NCBI GenBank assembly: GCA_903958285.1
Contig: CAJBSR010000163.1
Location: 1-12,386, forward strand
Length of the DNA stretch: 12,386 nt
Origin: an uncultured Sphingomonadales bacterium
Lineage (GTDB): Bacteria > Pseudomonadota > Alphaproteobacteria > Sphingomonadales > Sphingomonadaceae
Reading direction: 5' to 3'
The position numbers were made by a program, and so were the translations under genes. Below the pieces are notes generated by a model. The model ran no database searches, was not told where the DNA came from, and was given only the letters and a program-made list of their open reading frames with translations. Below, piece by piece: positions 5,846-12,386 of the stretch (the first letter of the stretch is position 1; each line of letters starts with the position of its first letter).

Positions 5846-7174
5846 AACCGCGTCGTCCAGATGGTCCGCCAATCGGCCGACCTGCTCCACCGTCGTTACG
5901 GGGCTGACCAGCATCATATTGTGGAACGGCGCCAGCAAGGTGCCGCGGTTGACGAGCATCAGGTGGATCAGGCTTTCCAGATCATGGTCCATCGCCGCGC
6001 GGGCTTCTGTGCCATTGGTGGGCGGCTTGGCCGCGCAGACGATCTCCACCCGCGCGCCGACGCTTGACACATGCCAGGGCAGATTATGCCGATCAATCAC
6101 GCCTTCGATGCGCCCGGCGAGCATCTGCCCAAGGCCGAGCATATGGCTATAGGCGTGCGGCGACATCACATCGTCGAGCATGGCGTGCATCGCTGAGATC
6201 GCCAGCGCATTGGCAGACAGCGTCGTGCCGATCCCCGAATGGCCGGGCGTCAGGGTGGCGCGATAGGCCTCCATCCGGGTGGCGACCTCATGCGAAAAGC
6301 CGAAGGCCGCGCACGGCACGCCGCCGCCGATCGACTTGCCGATGACGAACATGTCGCCCGCCGGACCATAGCTGCCCGAATGGCCACCGGGGCCGGAGGA
6401 GATAGTGTGCGTTTCATCCCAGATGAGGAGCGTGCCCGTCCGCGCCGTCGCTTCCCGCATCAGGGCAAGGAAGCCGGGGCGCGGCAGCACCATGCCGCAA
6501 TTGGTCATCACCGGCTCGGCAAGGACCGCGGCGATGTCGCCGGCCTCTAATGCTGCCTCAAGCGCACGGCCGTCATTGAACTCGATGGCAATGGTGTGGT
6601 CACGCACGTCCCACACCTGACCGACAAGGCTGCGCCGTGTTTCGGGCACGCCATCGCGCAGATCGACAAACACATCATCGACCGCGCCGTGATAGCAGCC
6701 ATTGAAGATGAGGATCTTGTCCCGCCCCGTGATGCCCCGCGCCCAGCGGATGGCGGCGCGGTTGGCTTCAGAGGCAGTGGTCGTCAGCTGCCAATGCGGG
6801 TGGTGAAAGCGGGTGGCGAGCATCAGGCCGACATCGGCCGCCTTCTGGCTCGGGAGCATGTAGCTCAGCCCCTCCTGCGCCTGCTGGGCGAGGGCGAGAG
6901 CGAGTGGCTCGGGCGAATGGCCGAACATCGATGCGGTATCGCCCAGACAGAAATCGTCGAGCACCTGCCCGTCCAGCGTGGTCAGCGTCGACCCCTGCGC
7001 GGTCTTGGCGGTCAGCGGAAACGGCGAGGGCCAATCGCGCATCCAATGGAAAGGCACGCCCTGATGCCAGCCGCGCTTGCGGTCCAGCGCAGCGTCCGCC
7101 GATTTGGGGTTGGCAGCAATGAAGCGCGCCTCTTCTTCGGCACGGCAGGTGGCAATGCGGTTGCGGTCGATCAT
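5828..7174 (-). CDS. Class-III aminotransferase of the glutamate-1-semialdehyde aminomutase type
   Basis: 448 residues, a PLP enzyme of fold type I. Landmarks: ASEANRAAIRWAR (134-146), which binds the cofactor phosphate; GCYHG (159-163) stacking on the ring; LAEPVMTNCG (218-227); WDETHT with Asp253, which holds the pyridine nitrogen; and IGKSIGGG with the Schiff-base Lys280. The sequence looks more like the GSA-aminomutase-like amino-acid transaminases than like the GABA transaminase PuuE. It is not expected to be HemL, which has a different neighbourhood and no amine-oxidase partners. It is the last gene of the minus-strand cluster, 45 bases after the FAD oxidoreductase, with GGGAA before the ATG. 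It could transaminate the amino acid or amino aldehyde made by the upstream steps; the true substrate is unknown. Its stop codon lies inside the 3' end of the CYTH-CHAD gene. Confidence 0.9.
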   Translation of the reverse strand: MIDRNRIATCRAEEEARFIAANPKSADAALDRKRGWHQGVPFHWMRDWPSPFPLTAKTAQGSTLTTLDGQVLDDFCLGDTASMFGHSPEPLALALAQQAQEGLSYMLPSQKAADVGLMLATRFHHPHWQLTTTASEANRAAIRWARGITGRDKILIFNGCYHGAVDDVFVDLRDGVPETRRSLVGQVWDVRDHTIAIEFNDGRALEAALEAGDIAAVLAEPVMTNCGMVLPRPGFLALMREATARTGTLLIWDETHTISSGPGGHSGSYGPAGDMFVIGKSIGGGVPCAAFGFSHEVATRMEAYRATLTPGHSGIGTTLSANALAISAMHAMLDDVMSPHAYSHMLGLGQMLAGRIEGVIDRHNLPWHVSSVGARVEIVCAAKPPTNGTEARAAMDHDLESLIHLMLVNRGTLLAPFHNMMLVSPVTTVEQVGRLADHLDDAVSALLS

Positions 7175-7219
7175 GATCGTTCTTTCCCGTTCCCCTCGTT
7201 CACGACCGGCAGCCGGAAA

Positions 7220-8473
7220 TCATAAACGGTCCTTGAGCGCGTACCAGAGAAGTCCAAGCGTCGCCAAGGGACGGCGCATCCATTTTCCACCGGGAAAAGG
7301 CCGTTTTGGCAAAGACGCCATGACGTCAAAACGTGATGCCGTCCCCGCCAGCGCTTCGGCGACAAGCTCCCCCGCCAGCGTCGTGACCAGCGCGCCATGG
7401 CCGGAAAATCCGAAGGCATGAAACACATTGCCGCGCCGCCCTAGGATCGGCAGCCGGTTCATGCTCACCGAAACAGCGCCGCCCCATTGATAGTCGATAG
7501 GGGTGTCCGCCAATTGGGGGAACACCTCAACAATGTGGCGCCGCACGAACGCGGCGATATCGGCCGGTGGCGTCTGCACATATTTTTCACCGCCGCCGAA
7601 CAGCAGGCGCTTATCGGCAGACAGGCGAAAATAATTGAGGACGAACCGGCTATCCGCGACGGCGGCGTTGCTGGGCAGAAGGTCATCGGCGTTCGGGATC
7701 GGCGCGGTTGCGACATTGTAGTTCATGATCGGGATGGTGAAGCGGGCGAGACCAGGGTCGATCTCCTCCATCCAGGCATCGGTGGCGAGAATGGCATGCG
7801 CCGCGCGGACGCTGCCCTGCGCGGTTCGCACGGTCACTGTGCCTTGATCGATCACCTCTGCGACGCGGCTCTTTTCAAAGATTTGGACGCCCGCATCCTC
7901 TGCGGCGCCTGCCAACCCGAGAACATAGTTGAGCGGATGAAAATGGCCGCCTTGTGGGTCATAGAGCCCGCCATGATAGCCGGCAGCGCGGATTTGTTCG
8001 GCCAAGCCTGCGCGGTCGAGGATCGTCGTCTTGTAGCCGAAGCGGGTGTCCAGCAATTCTGCCTCAGCCGCCATATCGTCCAGATGCGCGGGCTTATAGG
8101 CCGCCTCTAAGTGACCGGACGTGAGATCACAGTCGATCTTGTGGCGGGCGACCCGACCCCACACAAGGTCGCGGGCGCCCCACGCAACGTCGAAAATCGC
8201 CTGGGCGCGCTCCGCACCAAATTCGGCTTCCATCTCGCGCATCGACCAGCGTAGGCCGGGGATCAGCTGCCCGCCATTGCGCCCTGATGCGCCAAAGCCG
8301 ATGGTTTCGGCTTCCAACAGGATGACCGAAAATCCCTTTTCCGCACAGGCAAGGGCAGCGGCCACGCCGGTGAACCCGCCGCCGATGACGACGACGTCAC
8401 AGGCCGTCTCGCCTCTTAAGGGTTGCGGCTGGCGCTGCCGGTTGGCGGTAGCCGCATAGTAATTGTCGAACAC
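7220..8473 (-). CDS. puuB: FAD-dependent amine/amino-acid oxidoreductase, PuuB-like
   Basis: 417 residues of the DAO (D-amino-acid-oxidase-like) superfamily. The Rossmann FAD site is VVVIGGGFTGVAAA (27-40), with the adenosine-binding acid in LLEAE (52-56). The family signature GFGASGRNGGQL (59-70) follows, as in gamma-glutamylputrescine oxidase PuuB. Near the C-terminus PILGRRGNVFHAFGFSGHG closes over the flavin. The start is GTG at 8473, preceded by AGAGGGCG; no nearby in-frame ATG would keep the FAD site. PuuB oxidises the free amine end of a gamma-glutamylated diamine to an aldehyde with O2. Being directly between a PuuA-like ligase and an aminotransferase supports that role, but glycine, sarcosine or other amine substrates are possible, so the symbol is tentative. 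Confidence 0.88.
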   Translation of the reverse strand: MFDNYYAATANRQRQPQPLRGETACDVVVIGGGFTGVAAALACAEKGFSVILLEAETIGFGASGRNGGQLIPGLRWSMREMEAEFGAERAQAIFDVAWGARDLVWGRVARHKIDCDLTSGHLEAAYKPAHLDDMAAEAELLDTRFGYKTTILDRAGLAEQIRAAGYHGGLYDPQGGHFHPLNYVLGLAGAAEDAGVQIFEKSRVAEVIDQGTVTVRTAQGSVRAAHAILATDAWMEEIDPGLARFTIPIMNYNVATAPIPNADDLLPSNAAVADSRFVLNYFRLSADKRLLFGGGEKYVQTPPADIAAFVRRHIVEVFPQLADTPIDYQWGGAVSVSMNRLPILGRRGNVFHAFGFSGHGALVTTLAGELVAEALAGTASRFDVMASLPKRPFPGGKWMRRPLATLGLLWYALKDRL

Positions 8474-8484
8474 CGCCCTCTATC

Positions 8485-8551
8485 CCGTTCGTGTCGAGCG
8501 ACGTCGAGACACTTGGCACCAACGTCCCTCGACTTCGCTCGGGACAAACGG
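8485..8551. repeat. Imperfect inverted repeat, REP-like intergenic element
   Basis: Left arm 8485-8512 and right arm 8524-8551, 28 bases each, match as inverted copies at 22 of 28 positions around an 11-base spacer. Each contains a TCGAGCGA(C/A)GTCGAG core. From memory, words of the CTCGACTTCGCTCG type are common dispersed elements between genes of sphingomonads. It fills most of the 97-base gap between the second ligase and the FAD oxidoreductase, both on the minus strand. It could reduce or stabilise transcript passing between them. Confidence 0.65.
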
Positions 8552-8570
8552 ATTTGGAATTCGGCCCATA

Positions 8571-9920
8571 TCAGACGCGGAGCAACAAATGCTCACGCTC
8601 CCATGAACTGATCACCGACTGGTAGTTGAACAGTTCACATTCTTTGATGGCATAGAAAATCTCAAAAAAATCTTCGCCCAGAAGCTGCTTGACCGGCTTG
8701 CAGTGCGAGAAGCGGTCGAGCGCACCTTCCAGTGTTCGGGGCAATGTCCGTGCGCGGTTATAGGCACTGCCTGCGATCGGCTTGGGCGGCACCATCCGGT
8801 CCACCATACCGATGTATCCGCAGATCAAAGAGGCGGCCATGGCGAGATAGGGATTGCTGTCTGCCCCCGGCAGGCGGTTTTCGATACGCCGGTTCTTCGG
8901 GTCCGAAATCGGGATGCGCAATCCGCACGATCGGTTGTCGGTGCCCCATTGGACGTTGATCGGGGCATCACTGTCGGGCCGCATTCGGCGGAAGCTGTTG
9001 ACGTTGGGCGCAAACATGGGCGTCACCTGCGGTAACAGCCGGGCAAGCCCGGCAATATAGCTGCGGAACAGCGCGCTGTCCTTGCCGGCCTGCGTGCTGA
9101 AGATATTGCGGCCCGTATCGATATCGAGGACCGACTGGTGGATGTGCATCGCGCTGCCGGGCTGATCGCTCATCGGCTTGGCAAGGAAGGTCGCGTAAAC
9201 GCCGTGCTGTAGCGCGACCTGACGGACGAGGCGTTTGAACAGCAACACTTCATCGGCCAGCTTCAGTGGATCACCGTGAAGGAAGTTCACTTCCAACTGC
9301 GCGGCGCCTGATTCATGGATCATCGTGTCGATGTTGATCCCGGCCTTCTCGCACCACTCATAAGTGTGTTCGATAAACTCTTCGAACTCGGTCAGGGCCT
9401 CCAGCCCATATGGCTGGCTCGCCGTTTCCGGGCGACCTGACCGGCCGGTCGGCGGCACCAAGGGGAAGTCCGGATCTGTGTTCTGCGAGACGAGATAGAA
9501 CTCAACTTCCGGCGCGATGACGGGCCGCCAGCCGCGGTCTTCATAGAGTTTGAGCACGCGCTTCAGGATCATGCGCGGGGCAATGGCCACCGGCGCGCCG
9601 TCTTTGGTGAAGGCATCGGCAATGACATAGGCCGTCGGCGTCGCAAAGCCGGGGGCCTCACGGATCGTCTCGGGATCGGGCACCATCATCTGGTCGGGAT
9701 CATATTCCGGGATGATGTGCCCGATGCCCTCGGGATATTCGCCGTTGATCGTGACGGAGAAAATGCTGCCGGGAATGCGCAGCGTGTTTTCCTTCACGCT
9801 GGACAGGAACTTGTTGGCGGGCAGCACCTTTCCGCGCTGCACGCCATTCATGTCCGGGACGATGCACTCCACTTCGCTGACACCATGCTCTGTAATCCAG
9901 GTCGCAAGGTTCGTCGCCAT
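8571..9920 (-). CDS. puuA: Glutamine-synthetase-family gamma-glutamyl ligase, PuuA-like paralogue 2
   Basis: 449 residues. Same fold as the ligase at 2806-4200 but clearly diverged from it. The N-terminus has IVPDMNGVQRGKVLP (20-34). The active-site set is complete: PEVEFY (Glu138, Glu140), HESG (Glu203), AQLEVN (Glu210), SAMHIH (His259), TDNRS (Arg330) and ENRLPGADSNPYLA (Glu347, Arg349). The tail WEREHLLLRV lacks GlnA's adenylylation motif. Gamma-glutamylputrescine synthetase (PuuA/SpuI type) is the best guess, because the next gene is a PuuB-like oxidase. It lies 48 bases after the porin gene and is probably in the same transcript. ATG 9920 has no ribosome site at normal distance; GGGAGG lies 26 bases upstream, beyond a small hairpin (see separate entry). 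Confidence 0.9.
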   Translation of the reverse strand: MATNLATWITEHGVSEVECIVPDMNGVQRGKVLPANKFLSSVKENTLRIPGSIFSVTINGEYPEGIGHIIPEYDPDQMMVPDPETIREAPGFATPTAYVIADAFTKDGAPVAIAPRMILKRVLKLYEDRGWRPVIAPEVEFYLVSQNTDPDFPLVPPTGRSGRPETASQPYGLEALTEFEEFIEHTYEWCEKAGINIDTMIHESGAAQLEVNFLHGDPLKLADEVLLFKRLVRQVALQHGVYATFLAKPMSDQPGSAMHIHQSVLDIDTGRNIFSTQAGKDSALFRSYIAGLARLLPQVTPMFAPNVNSFRRMRPDSDAPINVQWGTDNRSCGLRIPISDPKNRRIENRLPGADSNPYLAMAASLICGYIGMVDRMVPPKPIAGSAYNRARTLPRTLEGALDRFSHCKPVKQLLGEDFFEIFYAIKECELFNYQSVISSWEREHLLLRV

Positions 9921-9951
9921 GATGTCATTGTGCGCTAGGGCGCACCCTCCC
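9921..9951 (-). promoter_or_regulatory. Hairpin between ribosome-binding site and start codon of the second ligase
   Basis: Minus strand order: GGGAGG (9951-9946), then GTGCGC (9945-9940), a CCTA loop, GCGCAC (9935-9930), then nine bases to the ATG at 9920. If the six-base-pair stem forms, the Shine-Dalgarno is brought to about nine bases from the start codon; without it the distance is about 25. An out-of-frame ATG at 9928 also lies here. Confidence 0.4.
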
Positions 9952-9968
9952 GTTTCATGCGCTGTGGG

Positions 9969-10676
9969 TCAGAAGGATTTGCTGACCGAAAAAACAGCAC
10001 CGGCCTTACCCAGCGGATTGCCGGACGTGTGGGCCGTGTCGATATATTTCACGCCAAGGGTGAACCCGGCAAGCTCATAATCGGCACCAATCGACCAATC
10101 CTTCTTCTTGTCGGCAAAGGCACCATCTTCAATCCCGAAGGATCCGTTGAGCGTCAAGCCGGTTTCGCCGAGCGGATATTCCCCGGAAACAGCAACATAG
10201 ACATTGTCCTGATTGCCGGTGTTGTTCTGGCTGGGCACATAGCCGAGGTTGAGGGCAACGCTGCCCGCACCGACGCCCGTGCCGACCGATCCGAGCGCTT
10301 CGACATAGTCGAGGCCCGATGCGCCGGGATAAACATAATAAATCCCACTAATGCTCACGTCGACAGGGCCAGCGGTACCGGACCAGCCGGCGGTCAGATC
10401 GACTTCAATGTCATCACCACCATTGTCGGCAACGTTGGAAGCCCAGGCAGACACGAAAAGACCGGATTTGTGGGTCACGGTCAGCGAGGGCTGGAAGGCG
10501 GGATCCTTATCGCTGAGCGAGATGCCGCGGAAGCGATAGTCCGAGACGCCAGCGAGCGTGAATTCGATGTCGAGGGGGCCTGCGGCCTCGCCTTCCTGTG
10601 CCATCGCCGGGGCAGCAATGGTGAGGGCAGAAGCGGCGAGAGAGGCCAGCGTGATGGCGCGAATGGCATTCTTCAT
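9969..10676 (-). CDS. TorF-family putative porin (Gcw_chp type)
   Basis: 235 residues. Residues 1-26 are a clear Sec signal peptide (basic MKNAIR, hydrophobic core, APAMA before the cut). The mature protein is a run of amphipathic beta-strands with glycine/aspartate turns, an early SDYRFRGISLSDKDPAFQPS segment typical of this family, and a terminal phenylalanine (FSVSKSF), the outer-membrane barrel sorting signal. I chose ATG 10676, which gives a proper signal peptide and has GAGGA about ten bases upstream; earlier in-frame starts add a tail that is not a signal peptide. Family members often sit beside glnK-amtB in alphaproteobacteria, which hints at uptake of nitrogen compounds. It is first in the putative amine operon and has its own sigma-54 promoter candidate. 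The pore's selectivity is unknown. Confidence 0.9.
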   Translation of the reverse strand: MKNAIRAITLASLAASALTIAAPAMAQEGEAAGPLDIEFTLAGVSDYRFRGISLSDKDPAFQPSLTVTHKSGLFVSAWASNVADNGGDDIEVDLTAGWSGTAGPVDVSISGIYYVYPGASGLDYVEALGSVGTGVGAGSVALNLGYVPSQNNTGNQDNVYVAVSGEYPLGETGLTLNGSFGIEDGAFADKKKDWSIGADYELAGFTLGVKYIDTAHTSGNPLGKAGAVFSVSKSF

Positions 10677-10731
10677 GGGGTGTTTCCTCATTTTGACTTG
10701 GCGACAATGGGGGCATCTTGCCAAGAAATGA

Positions 10732-10747
10732 CGCAAAATCCATGCCT
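10732..10747 (-). promoter_or_regulatory. Sigma-54 promoter candidate for the porin / amine operon
   Basis: Minus-strand AGGCATGGATTTTGCG fits TGGCACG-N4-TTGCW with both invariant doublets (GG at -24, GC at -12) ten bases apart. Differences are A for the first T, T for C at the sixth place, and G at the final weak base. Predicted start is near 10721, about 45 bases before the porin ATG. It is weaker than the glnK element. The best NtrC-like half-site pair upstream (10808-10824, GGC-N11-GCA on the minus strand) is degenerate. Confidence 0.62.
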
Positions 10748-10882
10748 TGCCTGCGCAATTCCTGATGAGTGTTGCAGATATGTCGATGTCCGCCATCGCT
10801 CAAGCCATGCGACTATCGCTTGCCCGCCAGGCCTTCCCGCGACATCATAGGGCGAGAAAAGAAAATAGCCCGGAGAGCCTTT

Positions 10883-12386
10883 ATGCCCGTCACCCATCGC
10901 CGCACATGCCATATCTGCGAGGCCAATTGCGGTGTCATCGTGATGGCAGAGGGGCGTGATATTCTCTCCATCAAGGGCGATCCTGACAATGCGATGAGCC
11001 GGGGGCATATCTGCCCCAAGGCCACGGCAATTGCCGATCTCCAGAACGATCCCGACCGCCTCCGCCGCCCGATGAAGCGCGTGGGCGAGGACTGGCAGGA
11101 GATCAGCTGGGATCAGGCCTTTGCCGAGATTGGTGAAAAAACCCGCGCGATCATGGCGCGCGATCCGGCGTCGACCGCGCTTTATGTCGGCAACCCCAAT
11201 GCCCACAGCTATGGCAATGTGCTGACATCCGGCGACCTTAAAAAGGCGCTGCGGACCAAGAACGTCTTTTCGGCGAGCACGGTGGACCAGATGCCGCACC
11301 ATGTCGCCAATATCCGGCTCTATGGCCATTCAGGTTTTTGGGCGGTGCCTGACATTGACCGTACGCAGACGATGATCATTCTGGGCGGCAACCCCATGGC
11401 CTCCAATGGCAGCGTCTGGACCGTGCCTGATTTCCGCAACCGGGTGAAGGACTTGCAGGCGCGCGGCGGGGAGCTGATCGTCATCGACCCGCGCCGCAGC
11501 GAGACCGCGAAGATCGCCGACCGGCATATCTTCGTGCGCCCCGGCAGCGATGCCTTCCTGCTGATTGCCCTGTTGAAGACGATGAAGGCAAAGGGCTTGC
11601 CGGAAGCGGCGACTTACGTCCGCAATGTCGATGCGCTTTGGGTGGCACTGGAGCCCTTCGACGTGGCTGACTGCCTTGCGCGCGCGAATGTGTCCGCCGA
11701 AGACGTCAACCATCTGGCGGAACGCATGCTGTCCGGCCCTGCTGCACTTTACGGACGCATGGGCGCTTCGACGCAGAGCTTTGGCACGCTCACCACCTGG
11801 CTGGTGGCGGTGGCCAATATCGTCTCCGGTCAACTCGACCGCGAAGGCGGGCTGCTCTGTGGCGCGCCGGTGGTGGACCTGTTGCACCTGTTCGGCCCCG
11901 GCAGCATTGGCAAGCACCACTCCCGCGTCTCCGGCCATCGTGAGGTTCTAGGTGAATTTCCGTCGTCGGCCATGGCCGAGGAAATGGAAACGCCGGGTGA
12001 GGGCCAGATCAAGGCGCTGTTTGTCGTTGCGGGCAACCCTGTGCTCTCCACCCCCAATGGCACGCGGCTGGATAAGGCACTGGCGGGTCTCGACCTGATG
12101 GTCTCGGTCGACATGTATCTCAACGCCACGAGTCGGCGGGCGCACTACATCCTGCCGCCGGCGGGGCCGCTGGAGAAGGATCATTACGGCCTGTTCCTGC
12201 TGCCCATCGCGATCCGCAGCTTCGCCAAATATTCGCCGCCCTTGTTTGAAAAGGATGCGGAGACCCTTGCCGATTGGGAAATTCTGCGCGGACTGGCCGG
12301 GGCGATTTCAGGCCATAAGGCAGACGGCCCAACCCCGCGTGAGATGCTCGACCAGATGATGCGCACAGGCCCCTTTGGCGTCTCGC
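10883..12386 (+). CDS. Molybdopterin-dependent oxidoreductase, large subunit (3' end outside window)
   Basis: The first 501 residues of a DMSO-reductase-superfamily enzyme with a bis-MGD molybdenum cofactor and one iron-sulfur cluster. Cys9-x2-Cys12-x3-Cys16-x27-Cys44 ligates a [4Fe-4S], followed by Lys46 as the electron-path lysine. The molybdopterin domain has LGGNP, VIDPRRSETAKIAD and VRPGSDAFLL. Against formate dehydrogenase FdhF, the selenocysteine position (VUHGP) falls on Asp135 (VDQMP), so the metal ligand is probably aspartate and not Cys or Sec. There is no twin-arginine signal, so it acts in the cytoplasm. GGAGAG lies six bases before the ATG. The substrate is unknown; nitrate reduction or formate oxidation should not be assumed. 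It diverges from the porin gene across 206 bases. Confidence 0.93.
   Translation, partial: MPVTHRRTCHICEANCGVIVMAEGRDILSIKGDPDNAMSRGHICPKATAIADLQNDPDRLRRPMKRVGEDWQEISWDQAFAEIGEKTRAIMARDPASTALYVGNPNAHSYGNVLTSGDLKKALRTKNVFSASTVDQMPHHVANIRLYGHSGFWAVPDIDRTQTMIILGGNPMASNGSVWTVPDFRNRVKDLQARGGELIVIDPRRSETAKIADRHIFVRPGSDAFLLIALLKTMKAKGLPEAATYVRNVDALWVALEPFDVADCLARANVSAEDVNHLAERMLSGPAALYGRMGASTQSFGTLTTWLVAVANIVSGQLDREGGLLCGAPVVDLLHLFGPGSIGKHHSRVSGHREVLGEFPSSAMAEEMETPGEGQIKALFVVAGNPVLSTPNGTRLDKALAGLDLMVSVDMYLNATSRRAHYILPPAGPLEKDHYGLFLLPIAIRSFAKYSPPLFEKDAETLADWEILRGLAGAISGHKADGPTPREMLDQMMRTGPFGVS

Noticed and set aside
5828..7174. HemL (glutamate-1-semialdehyde aminomutase) for tetrapyrrole synthesis
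   Set aside because: The fold fits, but the surroundings are amine catabolism genes and the sequence departs from HemL-like motifs (ASEAN in place of SGTEA), so a catabolic transaminase is more likely.
10677..10796. Longer start for the porin (40 more residues)
   Set aside because: The extension would bury the signal peptide, and it spans the predicted sigma-54 element and transcription start; ATG 10676 gives a standard signal peptide with GAGGA upstream.
10688..11938. Minus-strand frames of 213 and 202 codons opposite the molybdoenzyme
   Set aside because: They are antisense to clear iron-sulfur and molybdopterin motifs; the first would also swallow the sigma-54 region of the porin.
1..12386. 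CRISPR array, prophage, insertion sequence or tRNA
   Set aside because: No regularly spaced direct repeats, transposase or integrase genes, or cloverleaf sequences were seen; the only repeats are the hairpins and the inverted pair listed.

Overview
The window is about 12.4 kb of GC-rich DNA with alphaproteobacterial features, most likely from a sphingomonad (Sphingomonadales). This rests on the gene families (a TonB-dependent receptor end, a TorF/Gcw_chp-type porin, an AmtB with a signal peptide), codon use, and an intergenic inverted repeat built on TCGACTTCGCTCG-like words that I associate with this order. No marker gene is present, so the taxonomy is an inference.

Layout. At the left edge is the 3' end of a TonB-dependent receptor (+) with a hairpin terminator. 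Then come glnK-amtB on the minus strand, followed at amtB's 3' end by a three-hairpin tail that looks like a small RNA. Upstream of glnK is a near-consensus sigma-54 promoter with two 17-bp TGC-N11-GCA sites at about -112 and -141, the layout of NtrC-activated promoters. Next are a glutamine-synthetase-family ligase (-), a divergent CYTH-CHAD protein (+), and a minus-strand cluster. In order of transcription the cluster reads TorF-family porin, second glutamine-synthetase-family ligase (PuuA-like), FAD amine oxidoreductase (PuuB-like), class-III aminotransferase of the GSA-aminomutase type. A good sigma-54 promoter candidate also precedes the porin. At the right edge a cytoplasmic molybdopterin oxidoreductase (+) runs out of the window.

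How it fits together. The likely theme is scavenging nitrogen under limitation. GlnK/AmtB take up ammonium and sense nitrogen status. The porin may admit small nitrogen compounds. Two gamma-glutamyl ligases, an FAD oxidase and an aminotransferase could form a gamma-glutamylation route for an amine, related to the Puu putrescine pathway but without a visible PuuC aldehyde dehydrogenase or PuuD hydrolase. The two sigma-54-type promoters would tie the AmtB and amine modules into one NtrC regulon. The substrate is not known from sequence.

The least expected signals are the anti-Shine-Dalgarno-like hairpin tail of amtB, the sigma-54 promoter of the amine cluster, and a hairpin lying between the Shine-Dalgarno and the start codon of the second ligase.
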